DNA of 64,000 nucleotides from Alkalicoccus halolimnae (GTDB taxonomy: Bacteria > Bacillota > Bacilli > Bacillales > Salisediminibacteriaceae): assembly GCF_008014775.2 (NCBI RefSeq), contig NZ_CP144914.1, forward strand, positions 2,604,001-2,668,000, written 5' to 3'. Below, in pieces: positions 32,757 to 41,964 of this stretch. A program made the position numbers and the translations under genes. Numbering within the stretch: position 1 is the first letter of the stretch; each line of letters opens with the position of its first letter. Below the pieces are notes generated by a model. It was not told the origin of the DNA. It did no database searches and saw only the letters and a program-made list of their open reading frames with translations.

Positions 32757-33746
32757 TTACGTCGATTCCCGGATGACAAGCTCCAGCGGAAGAATCTCTC
32801 TCGTATAGGTGACTTCACGATTATTGGCGACCATGTCCAGCATGACCTGCATCGCTCTCGTCCCCATATATTTCATCGGCTGATCGATGGTTGTAATTCC
32901 CGGATCAATGAGTTCGGCAATCGGCTGGTTATCAAATCCCACAACGGCCAGATCTTCCGGTATACGAAATTTCATTTTTTTCGCTTCACTGATGATGCCG
33001 GCTGCCACTTCGTCCCCTCCGGCAAAAATAGCCGTTGGACGATTCTCCATCGCATAAATACGCCTGAACACTTCCTTGCCGTCTTCAATTCCATAGGAAC
33101 TTGAGAATACAAATTCCTCCTGAACCGGCAGATCTGCTTCCATCATTGCTTCTTCGTAGCCGCGGTAGCGGTCTCTTGTAAGTTCTATACGAAGAGCACC
33201 TCCTGCACAGGCAATTTTTGTATGTCCACGTTCAATCAGGTGCTTTACCGCCATATATCCCCCCTGCTTCTGGTCACAGAGAATGCTCGGCATTTGGGCT
33301 TTTGAATCGTATTCATTACAGCTGATAACGGGACCGTAGCGGGTATACGGTTCAATGTCCTCCCACTTGTTCTGGAGGGAAGCGAGAATTACTCCGTCCA
33401 CCTGCTTCGTTTTCAACAGTTCGAGATGCTGGAGTTCACGTTTTTTCTCCAGTCTGGAATCGCAGAGCACCAGCTGATACCCCTCCTCCGTTGCAATTTC
33501 ACCCATAGCATCCACGAGGTGGCTGAAAAAAGGATTCACGATGCGGGAGATAATTACCGCAATTGTATTCGTACGCTGCCCGCGCAGTCTTCTTGCAGAG
33601 GAATTCGGCACATAACTTAATTCTTCCATCGCTTCGAGCACTTTTTTTCGTTTCGTTTTATCTACATAAGGATGGTTATTAATGACCCGTGAAACTGTAG
33701 TAGGAGAAAGACCAGTTTTTAATGCAATGTCCTTAATCGTTGCCAC
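32757..33746 (-). CDS. LacI family transcriptional regulator
   Basis: A 329-residue repressor with an N-terminal helix-turn-helix (TIKDIALKTGLSPTTVSRVINNHPYV), hinge helix (NSSARRLRGQRT) and a periplasmic-binding-protein-like ligand domain (ILCDQKQGGYMAVKHLIERGH, AVVGFDNQPIAEL). It is encoded between the binding protein and permease genes of the sugar importer, so it probably senses the imported sugar and controls these genes. Closest in style to CcpA/DegA-like regulators of Bacillus. Confidence 0.94.
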   Translation of the reverse strand: MATIKDIALKTGLSPTTVSRVINNHPYVDKTKRKKVLEAMEELSYVPNSSARRLRGQRTNTIAVIISRIVNPFFSHLVDAMGEIATEEGYQLVLCDSRLEKKRELQHLELLKTKQVDGVILASLQNKWEDIEPYTRYGPVISCNEYDSKAQMPSILCDQKQGGYMAVKHLIERGHTKIACAGGALRIELTRDRYRGYEEAMMEADLPVQEEFVFSSSYGIEDGKEVFRRIYAMENRPTAIFAGGDEVAAGIISEAKKMKFRIPEDLAVVGFDNQPIAELIDPGITTIDQPMKYMGTRAMQVMLDMVANNREVTYTREILPLELVIREST

Positions 33747-33804
33747 ACCTCATACACCTGCCTTTACGTCCCAATCCAAGAGACGGATACCCTCTATAAA
33801 AGAA

Positions 33805-33830
33805 GGGAGCGAACAGAGTGTTCACTCCCC
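33805..33830 (-). terminator. hairpin between the binding-protein gene and lacI
   Basis: GGGAGcGAACA pairs with TGTTCaCTCCC with a 3-nt loop. There is no clear T-run, so it is more likely a stabilising or partial terminator stem that lets the binding protein exceed the downstream genes. Confidence 0.6.
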
Positions 33831-33843
33831 GCTGCACCTTGCT

Positions 33844-35241
33844 TTACTCGTCAAGTGCGGATTGAATTTCTTGTTCCATATTCTCAATTGCTTCTTCTGC
33901 AGAGATGTCGCCGGAAAGGGCGCGGGACAGTTCAATCTGCATGATGTCGGAAATCTGCGGGTAAATCGGTGTAACAGGACGCGGAATTGCATTCTCAAGC
34001 GTTGCTACAAACTCTTCGTCTGCAAACAAAGGTGCTGCTTCCTGCACTTCTTCATCTTCATAAAGGTCACGGATTGTCGGAGCACGTCCGCCTTCCATAG
34101 CTGAGATTTTCTGTCCTTCTTCACTTGTTTTAAACTTCAGGAATTCCCATGCTTCGTCAGTATTTTGAGAGTTACGGTTAATCATGGACATCCAGCCGCC
34201 GAGACCTGCTGCACTGCCCTCATCTCCTGCAGGCAGAAGCGAAAATCCTACGTCGCCTGCCACCTGTGAAACTTCTTCATTTTGAGTGTTTGCCTGCATG
34301 TAAGGCCAGTTACGTGCAAATACTGCCTGTCCTTCCAGAAATGCATTTTCTGTAGCCGGCTCATCAAAGTTCAGAATATCTCCCGGCACAAAGTCGGATT
34401 GAACTATTTCCTGCATTTTTTCAAGTGCAGTGACTGCTTCCGGTGTATTAATTGTGACGTTCTGATCCTCATCAAGGACTTCAGCTCCATAAGCGCCGAA
34501 GAACTCAATCGCATTAACGACCAGTCCTTCATACTGGTTCGCCTGCATCAGGTAGCCGAATTCGGTCCCTTCTTCTCCCTGCATTTCTCCAGCCATATCA
34601 ATCAAGTCATCCCATGTTTCCGGAGGGGAATCGACAATATCCGTCCGGTAATAAAGGAGTCCGGCATCCGTGTATGTCGGCATCGCCCAAAGCCGGCCGT
34701 CAAATGTTCCGGAATCAACCGTTCCTTCGAAATAATCGTCCAGTTCAATACCATCCCGCTCCACATAGCGGTCCAGTTCCAGGGCGTATCCAGCCTGAGC
34801 AAATTCTGCCGGCCAGATAACATCCGCATCAAACACGTCAATCGTATCGTCTCCTGCACTGAACTCCGTTACGTACTGGTCGTGGGACTGACCTGTATCA
34901 GAAGGCATCTCTCTCACTTCAACAGTTATGTTTGGATTCTGCTCTTCAAAGGCATCAATCAATGCTTCCGTCGCATTTGTCGTATCCTGTCCACGGGCGT
35001 AAGTGATTGTTACTTCTTCTCCGTCTCCGGCCGCCTCTTCGCCGTCATTCTCTTCCGTTTCCGTCTCGTTTCCAGTCTCGGCCTCGTTATCCATTTCTTC
35101 ATTTGTTTCCCCACCTGCGTTGTTACCAGTGTCTGTGCCGCCGTTGTTTTCGCTGCCCCCGTCGTTTCCTCCGCAGGCCGCAAGTACCCCAACCATTGAC
35201 AGTGCCATAACACTTGTTAACGCTCTTTTTCTAATACGCAT
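33844..35241 (-). CDS. sugar ABC transporter substrate-binding lipoprotein
   Basis: A 465-residue lipoprotein with the lipobox LAACGG and a long Gly/Asn/Glu/Asp linker (about residues 25-70) before the binding domain TITYARGQDTTNATEALIDAFEEQNPNI. Motifs DVIWPAEFAQAGYALELD and WAMPTYTDAGLLYYR are typical of the family 1 binding proteins for malto- or trehalose-like sugars; the actual sugar is not determined. The start is the ATG behind AAGGGGGAAA; a long upstream in-frame extension lacks a site. It is first in the operon, with operator-like palindromes upstream. Confidence 0.93.
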   Translation of the reverse strand: MRIRKRALTSVMALSMVGVLAACGGNDGGSENNGGTDTGNNAGGETNEEMDNEAETGNETETEENDGEEAAGDGEEVTITYARGQDTTNATEALIDAFEEQNPNITVEVREMPSDTGQSHDQYVTEFSAGDDTIDVFDADVIWPAEFAQAGYALELDRYVERDGIELDDYFEGTVDSGTFDGRLWAMPTYTDAGLLYYRTDIVDSPPETWDDLIDMAGEMQGEEGTEFGYLMQANQYEGLVVNAIEFFGAYGAEVLDEDQNVTINTPEAVTALEKMQEIVQSDFVPGDILNFDEPATENAFLEGQAVFARNWPYMQANTQNEEVSQVAGDVGFSLLPAGDEGSAAGLGGWMSMINRNSQNTDEAWEFLKFKTSEEGQKISAMEGGRAPTIRDLYEDEEVQEAAPLFADEEFVATLENAIPRPVTPIYPQISDIMQIELSRALSGDISAEEAIENMEQEIQSALDE

Positions 35242-35273
35242 GCTGTGTTTCCCCCTTAAGAAATATAGATATG

Positions 35274-35287
35274 TGATAACGATTTCA
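35274..35287. promoter_or_regulatory. candidate operator upstream of the sugar-binding protein gene
   Basis: TGATAACGATTTCA is centred 40 bp upstream of the start codon; an almost identical 14-mer lies before the permease genes. It fits a LacI-family site (central CG). Confidence 0.6.
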
Positions 35288-35396
35288 GACACCTTATAAA
35301 AAATGGAGATGCTTATTCTGCCCTTTATCTGCAAATAAACAAATCCCCTTCTGCGCCTGACTGGAATCGCTGTCATACATGTAGTATATGTCCATA

Positions 35397-35410
35397 TGAA
35401 AACGTTTTCA
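35397..35410. promoter_or_regulatory. catabolite-responsive element / LacI-family palindrome
   Basis: TGAAAACGTTTTCA is a perfect 14-bp palindrome and matches the Bacillus cre consensus TGNAANCGNWWNCA at every fixed position. It lies about 155 bp upstream of the binding-protein gene, so CcpA or the local LacI regulator is expected to act here. Confidence 0.75.
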
Positions 35411-35572
35411 AGTGTTTTTTTAAAATTTTTATAGATTTTTATAGATCTACATTCCAAACCTGTTGGCGCAGTTGGGATCTCCGCCAATATATTTTTCTGA
35501 ATTTTTTATAAATTCCCTTAAAATTTCTATTGAAATTACAGAGAACAATCGAAAAGGTCCTTTTTCAGACAA

Positions 35573-35850
35573 CTGTGTTAAAGTCTTATGTTTATAGCTC
35601 TGTTAACCGTCCAGGGTTCTTACGCACGTTTAATGAAGGATAGTCAGAAGGGGCCTTCTTTATTAGAAGGCCGATCCTGCTCCGTATTTTTACCCGGAGC
35701 TGGAGTGGACATGGGGCGACTCCGGGGCGGTCAAGGACGTGCCCCACTCCGCACGACCGCAGGGAGGAAGGGATTAGCTGTGGCCGGCCCTGCGCCCCCA
35801 TGGAAACGAAAGCGCACGTCTATCGCTTACATACTTTATTTTCAAGATAG
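35573..35850 (+). mobile_element. non-coding MITE-like element, family 1, copy E
   Basis: A 278-bp copy from CTGTGTTAAAGTC to TTTATTTTCAAGATAG. It includes the family blocks GGCCTTCTTTATTAGAA (variant), GGAGCTGGAGTGGACATGG and CCATGGAAACGAAAGCGCACG. Flanks CTTTTTCAGA (35560-35569) and CTTTCAGA (35852-35859) are a likely target repeat. Confidence 0.65.
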
Positions 35851-35958
35851 GCTTTCAGATAGAAATATCTCCTCAAAAATTATCTGCTTCCAGAAATAAT
35901 CGAGTGAGTAAACAGCTTGCCGCACAAAAAAGACCTGCAGATTACAGCTGCAGATCTC

Positions 35959-36090
35959 CAAGTGTTGATGTAATATATTGTGATTCTTTTATTCGTATCT
36001 TCTCCTGCGCTTACCGGCGAAAACCGGCCGAGGGGCTTGTATTCCACTGTTTCCAACGGCGTCCCCGCCTGACCCTTCGGAGAAAAGAAG
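35959..36090 (-). mobile_element. family 2 element, truncated copy
   Basis: Sequence from CCAAGTGTTGATG to GGAGAAAAG matches the AGTGTTGAT-end half of the family 2 element (CGCTTACCGGCG, GGGGCTTGT, GGCGTCCCCGCC) with about 130 bp left. It is preceded at once by a hairpin (CTGCAG/CTGCAG within 35934-35957), as expected if this family targets hairpins. The other half is missing next to the minC 3' end. Confidence 0.55.
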
Positions 36091-36118
36091 CGGTTTCTCA
36101 AAATAAGACATTGGCTTT

Positions 36119-36841
36119 TTATGTCCATTTTTGGGAGGGCTCCGGCTGTTTTGGACCTTTGTCAAAATCAGGCCGGCTCATACGCAGATTCTGAACTTTT
36201 TCTGTCACAAGGTTTCCCTCTTCATTCAAAAGCGCCGATTCGAACATGCCGATCGTTTCCGAAACGTCTTCTGATTCCTCTTCAGAAAATGTTTTTACCG
36301 TCCCCGCGATCTCCAGCTCGGACGGATCAAGGAAAGCGGCACAGATAATGGCCCGTGCATCTCCCCCGGTGCCGGCAGCCGCTCTGCCACGGAGACTGCC
36401 GAATACGTAGATGCTTCCGGTCGAACGGATTTCTCCCCCGGGGTCCACATCACCAATAAGCAGGACGTCTCCTTCGATCTCCACTTCCTGCCCGTAGCGG
36501 ACGACACGGAGAAGTTTCGTGATCCTTACTTCTTCGATCGCTTTTTCAGCTTCTTTTTTCTTCATAAGATGACTTGAAATCTCAACGGCTTCAATATGAA
36601 ACGTTCTGCTCAAAAAAACCCGCAGTTCTTCCTGCTGCTTTTCCGTGAGAAAGCGATAGCCTGTATCCACAACGGCATGAAGCGGTTCATTTCTTTTCGA
36701 AACGAAGAGTGCTTTTTTACCGGCAAGCGTTTCTTCCAGTCCATTCAGCAGTTCTGAAAACGAACACTGATCATTCAGGATCAGCTTAAGTCCCTGAATC
36801 GTCCCTTTTAACGCAGCGTAATCACGGAGCTCTTTTGTCAA
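36119..36841 (-). CDS. minC: septum site-determining protein MinC
   Basis: A 240-residue FtsZ antagonist. The N-terminal FtsZ-binding domain (about 1-105) is followed by the beta-helical C-terminal domain RYGQEVEIEGDVLLIGDVDPGGEIRSTG...IYVFGSLRGRAAAGTGGD, which dimerises and binds MinD. The gene closes the mreB-mreC-mreD-minC run. Its usual partner minD does not follow; instead the gene ends beside mobile-element debris. MinC without a local MinD is odd, since MinD recruits it to the membrane. Confidence 0.95.
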   Translation of the reverse strand: MTKELRDYAALKGTIQGLKLILNDQCSFSELLNGLEETLAGKKALFVSKRNEPLHAVVDTGYRFLTEKQQEELRVFLSRTFHIEAVEISSHLMKKKEAEKAIEEVRITKLLRVVRYGQEVEIEGDVLLIGDVDPGGEIRSTGSIYVFGSLRGRAAAGTGGDARAIICAAFLDPSELEIAGTVKTFSEEESEDVSETIGMFESALLNEEGNLVTEKVQNLRMSRPDFDKGPKQPEPSQKWT

Positions 36842-36866
36842 AATGGTCCACCTCCCTCGTCTTTAT

Positions 36867-37385
36867 TTACCTGTCATCACTTCTGCCATCCACACTGTAA
36901 AACCAGTAACGAACCGGCATGACCATAAAGGCTGCCACAGCAAGATTCATAAGAAAAGTAGGCAGGAACCTGTCAAGAAATAATGAATCATGCGCCTGGG
37001 TCGTGATTCCGAGAATAGACATCATTCCGTAAGAATAATATTCCAGGAAAATCACGGCCGTCATAACTACAGCGGTAAGCATGCGCAGGCTTCGTTTCAC
37101 AGAAGAAAAGGATAGAGAGAAAAGATACGTAAACAGGGCAAATCCAAACGTGTAGACACCAAGAACCGGACCGTACACAATATCGTAAAGGACACCGAAC
37201 ATGATGCTGTAAAAAAGGCCGTGGCTGCGCCCTCTGAAAATTCCTGTCAGAACGATCAGGATAAACATGAAGTGAGGGACAAACTGCCATCCTCCGCTTG
37301 TAGATCCGGAAAACAGCACCTGAAAAATGGTGCCTTCCACTAAAAACAGAACAAACATCGCCAGAGGGAGGGCTAATCGGCTCAT
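36867..37385 (-). CDS. mreD: rod shape-determining protein MreD
   Basis: A 172-residue integral membrane protein with five or six helices, in the elongasome with MreC and MreB. It overlaps the mreC stop by 4 bp (ATGA). Identification rests on the position, size and the N-terminal PLAMFVLFLVEGTIFQVLF followed by HFMFILIVLTGIFRG. Confidence 0.93.
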   Translation of the reverse strand: MSRLALPLAMFVLFLVEGTIFQVLFSGSTSGGWQFVPHFMFILIVLTGIFRGRSHGLFYSIMFGVLYDIVYGPVLGVYTFGFALFTYLFSLSFSSVKRSLRMLTAVVMTAVIFLEYYSYGMMSILGITTQAHDSLFLDRFLPTFLMNLAVAAFMVMPVRYWFYSVDGRSDDR

Positions 37386-38308
37386 TCTTCCGACTCCTCT
37401 GCTCCAGATTCTTCTTCATCGAGTTCTTCTTCAGGAATATCAGGTTCTTCTTCCTCGATTTCTTCGTCAAGACTTCCAGCTTCACGTTCCAGAACCATGA
37501 CGTAATCCAGGCTCTGCATATCTGCTGAAGGCTCAACGAGCGCGGTCTGGCTGAGACCGTACTCATCTTCTTCCACTTCAGTAATTTCTCCTATCGTCAA
37601 TCCGGAAGGGAAAATTCCGCCCAGCCCGGATGAAGAAACCGTCTGCCCCGCTTCCAGATCTGCATCCATATCAATTTTCGTAAAGCGGAGATTTCCGCTT
37701 TCTTCGTCTATTCCTTCAATAAATCCATATACCCCGCTGCCGGTATCAGCTACCGCGGATATTCTGTTGGCTGCGTTCTGGTTGCTGAGAAGCTGAACGG
37801 TTGCAGAAAACTGAGAAACTTCCCTGACTTTACCAATCAGTCCTGAAGACGTAATAACAGCCATTTCTTCCGCAATCCCGTCCTGAGCTCCTTTGTTAAT
37901 ACCGACCATTTCGTCCCAGCGGTCCGGAGAGCGCTGGATAATCATAGCCGGATAAACGGTATAGTCGTTCAGACCATTCCTGAGTTCCATCGCATCTTCG
38001 AGTTCTTCATTTCTGCGTTCCAGTTCATTTCTTTCCACAAGAACAGCGGCATGGCTGTCGAGCTGGGATTTTAACGCCTGATTTTCTTCGTATACATTAC
38101 GGATATCTCCGATGGTGTCCATCGCATTTGAAGCCCAGTAGGCCGGCCGCGTAAAAACAGACTGGGCTACTCCTACAGAGTCCTGAATAAACTGCTCCGG
38201 TCTCGAAAGGCTTCGCTGCTCACTCATAGAATAGCCGATAATACCAACGAGAAAAATAAGGGAAACAAGTAAAGCGATCAGCCGTCTATTTGAGAAAAAT
38301 GGAGACAT
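37382..38308 (-). CDS. mreC: rod shape-determining protein MreC
   Basis: A 308-residue protein with one N-terminal membrane helix (about 9-27), a coiled coil (about 70-110) and the extracytoplasmic beta domains ending GLTIGEITEVEEDEYGLSQTALVEPSADMQSLDYVMVLE. A very acidic tail of about 35 residues (EEEEPDIPEEELDEEESG) is added after the domain. It links MreB to the wall synthases. 13 bp after mreB. Confidence 0.95.
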   Translation of the reverse strand: MSPFFSNRRLIALLVSLIFLVGIIGYSMSEQRSLSRPEQFIQDSVGVAQSVFTRPAYWASNAMDTIGDIRNVYEENQALKSQLDSHAAVLVERNELERRNEELEDAMELRNGLNDYTVYPAMIIQRSPDRWDEMVGINKGAQDGIAEEMAVITSSGLIGKVREVSQFSATVQLLSNQNAANRISAVADTGSGVYGFIEGIDEESGNLRFTKIDMDADLEAGQTVSSSGLGGIFPSGLTIGEITEVEEDEYGLSQTALVEPSADMQSLDYVMVLEREAGSLDEEIEEEEPDIPEEELDEEESGAEESEE

Positions 38309-38321
38309 TTACAGCACCTTC

Positions 38322-39362
38322 CTACCCTTTTCGATTCGAACGGGTTGTTGCACCCGATTTTGACTGAAATAAGCGAATATTTTCCAAAGCTTTCCCTGTC
38401 CCCTGCACGACACTATCGAGCGGAGCATCAGAAAGGAATACCGGCATCCCTGTTTCTCTACTGATAACAGTGTCAATATGCCGCAGCAGCGCTCCGCCGC
38501 CGGTCAGCACGATGCCGCGGTCCATAATATCCGCCGCAAGTTCCGGCGGGGATTCTTCGAGTGTATTTCCTACAACTTCAATAATGGCACGCACCGTTTC
38601 ACCGAGCGTCTCTGCAATTTCCTCCGCGTGGATCGTGAGCGTTTTCGGGAGTCCGGCTACGAGGTCCCTCCCGCGTATGTCGATCGTTTCCAGCTCGTCC
38701 GTTTCGCCGGCTGCCCCGACCTCTATTTTGATGCGCTCAGCCGTTCGTTCACCAATAAGTAAATTATACTTTTTCTTAATATGCTGAATGATGGCTTCAT
38801 CCATTTCGTCTCCTGCGATGCGGATCGAACGGCTCGTTACGATTCCGCCGAGAGAAATGATCGCCACTTCCGTCGTCCCGCCGCCGATGTCGACAATCAT
38901 GCTGCCTGTCGCTTCCCACACCGGCAGGCCGGAACCGATCGCGGCTGCAAATGGTTCTTCGATCGTATAGGCTTCTTTGGCTCCTGCCTGTTTTGTTGCA
39001 TCTTCCACTGCCCTTTTCTCAACAGCGGTAATGCCGGAAGGAACGCAGACCATGACGACCGGACGTCTCGTCAATATCGAACGGTTCCGAAGCGCTTTGC
39101 GCATAAAGTGCTTCATCATCGCTGCTGTTGTATCAAAATCAGCAATAACGCCGTCTTTCATCGGGCGGATGGCTGCAATGTTCCCCGGCGTTCTGCCTAT
39201 CATCTCTTTAGCTTCCGTACCGACAGCTTCTATTGCTCCCGTATCGGTACGTACTGCCACAACCGACGGTTCCCGGAGAATCACACCTCTCCCTTTCACG
39301 TAGACGAGGGTATTGGCCGTACCAAGATCAATACCCAGGTCCTTAGATAATCCTGCAAACAT
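38322..39362 (-). CDS. mreB: rod shape-determining protein MreB
   Basis: A 346-residue bacterial actin. The ATP-binding motifs are [15 protein letters not shown] (phosphate 1), [18 protein letters not shown] (phosphate 2) and [11 protein letters not shown] (adenosine). It directs cell-wall elongation. It is first of mreBCD-minC and follows radC by 260 bp, where its own promoter is expected. Confidence 0.97.
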   Translation of the reverse strand: MFAGLSKDLGIDLGTANTLVYVKGRGVILREPSVVAVRTDTGAIEAVGTEAKEMIGRTPGNIAAIRPMKDGVIADFDTTAAMMKHFMRKALRNRSILTRRPVVMVCVPSGITAVEKRAVEDATKQAGAKEAYTIEEPFAAAIGSGLPVWEATGSMIVDIGGGTTEVAIISLGGIVTSRSIRIAGDEMDEAIIQHIKKKYNLLIGERTAERIKIEVGAAGETDELETIDIRGRDLVAGLPKTLTIHAEEIAETLGETVRAIIEVVGNTLEESPPELAADIMDRGIVLTGGGALLRHIDTVISRETGMPVFLSDAPLDSVVQGTGKALENIRLFQSKSGATTRSNRKG

Positions 39363-39623
39363 CTATGTATCTCCCTTCAACCTTACAAGTGAACAATTTT
39401 AATTCAGCTGCTTAGTTACTAACATGTTTTATTATACGCATTGTTCGTTTTTTTGAGTAGCGTTTTTATAAGAACGTATTAAAATACTGCTATTATCCTA
39501 ACACAGCACAGATTACCTGTACATATTCCCACAATAAGTAAAAAAAGCACGGCCAATGCTTTTGAACGGTCACCGGGAGACGGACGCAGGAAAAACCGGA
39601 GAGCTTTCCTCCCCGGTCAACCA

Positions 39624-40310
39624 TTAGACGTATCCTTTTTCTTTCATGGAGCAGAAACGCCTGTCCCCGATAATCACGTGATCAAGAAGCTCGATCCCGA
39701 GCATTTTTCCGGTTTCCGTCAGCCGCTTTGTCACGTCAATATCCTCCTGGCTCGGTTCGGGATTCCCGCTGGGATGGTTATGCAGGCAGATAAACGAAGC
39801 TGCCGAATACCGGAGCGCTTCTTTATAAAGTTCGCGCGGGTGGACGATGCTTGCGTTCAGACTGCCGATAAAAAGCGTTTTTTTATGAAGGACCGCATTT
39901 TTCGTATTTAAATACAGCGCAACAAAGTGCTCCTGTTTTAAATGGCGCATCTCTTCCATCATATAGTCGGCAACGTCCTGAGGAGAACGGACGACGTGGG
40001 TTTCCTCAACAGGAAACTGTTTAATCCGTCTGCCGATTTCCAGGGCAGCCCGGAGCTGCACTGCCTTCGCTTCCCCGATGCCGTGGATCTCCATCAGCTC
40101 CACAGCCGTTGCTTCTTTAAGGAGCTTCAGACCGTCGAAATGCTGGATTATCCGACCAGCCAGTTCAAGGACCGATTCTGTTTTCGTTCCTGATCCGAGA
40201 AGCAGCGCGATCAGTTCCTGATTGGACAGGGATTCCGCCCCGTCACGCAGCAGGCGCTCCCGGGGGCGTTCGCTTTTTGGCACATCCCGGATCATCATTG
40301 CTTTTGACAT
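39624..40310 (-). CDS. radC: RadC family JAMM-domain protein
   Basis: A 228-residue protein. An N-terminal helix-hairpin-helix region (LMEIHGIGEAKAVQLRAALEIGRR) is followed by a JAMM metallo-domain with FICLHNHPSGNPEPSQEDI (His-x-His and Asp metal ligands). Despite the historical name a direct repair role is doubtful. It lies between maf and mreB as in Bacillus. The ATG follows AAAGGAGG. Confidence 0.95.
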   Translation of the reverse strand: MSKAMMIRDVPKSERPRERLLRDGAESLSNQELIALLLGSGTKTESVLELAGRIIQHFDGLKLLKEATAVELMEIHGIGEAKAVQLRAALEIGRRIKQFPVEETHVVRSPQDVADYMMEEMRHLKQEHFVALYLNTKNAVLHKKTLFIGSLNASIVHPRELYKEALRYSAASFICLHNHPSGNPEPSQEDIDVTKRLTETGKMLGIELLDHVIIGDRRFCSMKEKGYV

Positions 40311-40339
40311 ACAAGGCCTCCTTTTCGGCCCGGCCTTTA

Positions 40340-40903
40340 TCAGCCGAGTCCGTGCTCTTTCAGCGCACGAACCACTCCTGCCACCGGCAGTCCCACGACA
40401 GAGAAATAATCTCCTTCGATCCGCTTTACGAAGACGGCACCGAGACCTTGTATCCCGTAAGAACCGGCTTTGTCCTCCGGTTCTCTCGATTGTATGTATG
40501 TATCAATTTCTGTTTCTGTTAATGGATAAAATGTCACATTCACCGTTTCCGCAAAGGACGTTTCCCTGCCTTTTGAGAGAATAACGGCCCCGGTATGCAC
40601 CTGATGCGTCCGGCCCGACAGCATCCGCAGCATATTTTTGGCATCTGCATCGTCCTTCGGTTTTCCGAGCACTTCCCCGTCTGCAGCGACGACCGTGTCC
40701 GAACCAAGGACGACAGCCTCGGGAAACTGCTGAAACACATCGGCAGCCTTTTCCCTGGCCAGTTTCTGCACAAGGTCCTCCGGGTTCATGTTCTTATCGA
40801 AAATTTCCTCCGTGCTGCTCGGCTTCACAGTAAAGGTGAGCCCGACCTGTTCGAGCAGCTGACGGCGGCGGGGGGACTGCGAGGCGAGAATAAGTGATGT
40901 CAT
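40340..40903 (-). CDS. maf: Maf family nucleotide pyrophosphatase
   Basis: A 187-residue Maf protein: LILASQSPRRRQLLEQVG at the N-terminus (substrate-binding SxRR), DTVVAADGEVLGKP in the centre, and KAGSYGIQGLGAVFVKRIEGDYFSVVGLP. Maf proteins hydrolyse modified or canonical NTPs (dTTP, UTP) and were linked to septum inhibition. The ATG follows AAAGGAGC. It heads the maf-radC pair. Confidence 0.95.
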   Translation of the reverse strand: MTSLILASQSPRRRQLLEQVGLTFTVKPSSTEEIFDKNMNPEDLVQKLAREKAADVFQQFPEAVVLGSDTVVAADGEVLGKPKDDADAKNMLRMLSGRTHQVHTGAVILSKGRETSFAETVNVTFYPLTETEIDTYIQSREPEDKAGSYGIQGLGAVFVKRIEGDYFSVVGLPVAGVVRALKEHGLG

Positions 40904-41013
40904 GCTACCAGCTCCTTTTAAAAAATGGGCTCTCCGGCCTGCTTATTCTATTGGTTCCCCTCTGCCGAAAAAAGTAATCAGCGGAAGATTTCCTCTAAAT
41001 GGGAGCCAATAAT

Positions 41014-41044
41014 AAAAAAGAAGTGGTATGAAAAATCATACCAC
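41014..41044 (-). terminator. intrinsic terminator of the type IV pilus operon
   Basis: GTGGTATGA pairs with TCATACCAC with a 5-nt loop; on the minus strand it is followed by TTCTTTTTT. It lies 40 bp after the pilO-like stop. Confidence 0.9.
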
Positions 41045-41085
41045 AGTATCTTCCAGTTTAACAGATAAATACGAAAATATGTTCC

Positions 41086-41964
41086 CTAGTTTCCGAACGG
41101 ATTCTGCCGTTCTTCTTCATCAGGGTAATCGACCAGCGGGGCTTCATGTTCCAGGTTATCCAGTTCCGGATAATAAAAAGAAGAAATGTGCACTTCATAA
41201 ACGATGTTTGTTTCTCCTTCAAAAATGCGGGACTCCTCGATATTCTCCCCCTCCTCATCCTGCCTCAGAAAAAGAACAGATTCCACATTTACTTCTCTCG
41301 TTAGACTGTCCAGCTCAAACAAAAACGCCGATAACGTTTCGTAGCTGTTTGTGTGCAGTTCTACGATTGCCGTCTGTTTCTGAACTCCGCTGACCGGTTC
41401 GTCCTGCAGAGCTCCCGCAGGCATGTCGAGCGGATCGATCTCCCTCTCCTCAGCTGGTTCTGCAGGTTCGGCGTCCCCTGGATCTTCTATCGGTTCTTCT
41501 TCAGACTCTTCTGCCGGATCTTCATTTTCTGCTTCCGGTGTTTCCACTTCAGCACCGGCCTCAGCATCGTCTTCAGAAGTCAACGGCTCTCCGGATGTAA
41601 CGTTCACGACTTCATAAGTGTAAACCGGGTGATCATATTCCATCTGAATGTCTCTGATACGCACGCCGGCTATTTCTTCAGCCATGCCGATATCGAGCAG
41701 GAACTGATCGGTCTGACGGACGACAGGCAGACTCTCCTGCCTCTCCGTCGACGTTTCCTCCTCTTCGGCAGCTTCAGCGGACGCTTCCGCTGTTTCCTCT
41801 TCCAGAAGAGCGATTCTCTCTTCTTCCTCTGCTAGATTTCTTTCAACAGTCTCCTGAGCGTCCATCCTTGGCTGAACCAACGTAAAAAAGATAAGCAGGA
41901 GAGCAGCCAGAACAAGAACTCCCGCAGTCGTCAAAATAACTGTCTGCCTCTTTTTGGTAGTCAT
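41086..41964 (-). CDS. pilO: type IV pilus assembly protein, PilO-like, with acidic insert
   Basis: A 292-residue protein with an N-terminal anchor (about 9-29), a coiled coil and an extracytoplasmic ferredoxin-like fold (KQTAIVELHTNSYETLSAFLFELDSL). It forms the inner-membrane alignment complex with PilM and PilN. Between the coiled coil and the fold is an insert of about 75 residues dominated by Glu, Asp, Ala and Pro (residues about 130-200), absent from typical PilO. It overlaps pilN by 4 bp. Assigned mainly from position and topology. Confidence 0.82.
   Translation of the reverse strand: MTTKKRQTVILTTAGVLVLAALLLIFFTLVQPRMDAQETVERNLAEEEERIALLEEETAEASAEAAEEEETSTERQESLPVVRQTDQFLLDIGMAEEIAGVRIRDIQMEYDHPVYTYEVVNVTSGEPLTSEDDAEAGAEVETPEAENEDPAEESEEEPIEDPGDAEPAEPAEEREIDPLDMPAGALQDEPVSGVQKQTAIVELHTNSYETLSAFLFELDSLTREVNVESVLFLRQDEEGENIEESRIFEGETNIVYEVHISSFYYPELDNLEHEAPLVDYPDEEERQNPFGN

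Noticed and set aside
35488..36118. A decayed minD between minC and the sugar operon
   Set aside because: I looked for Walker A (KGGVGKTT-type) coding in all frames of this gap and saw none; the sequence is explained by two mobile-element copies.
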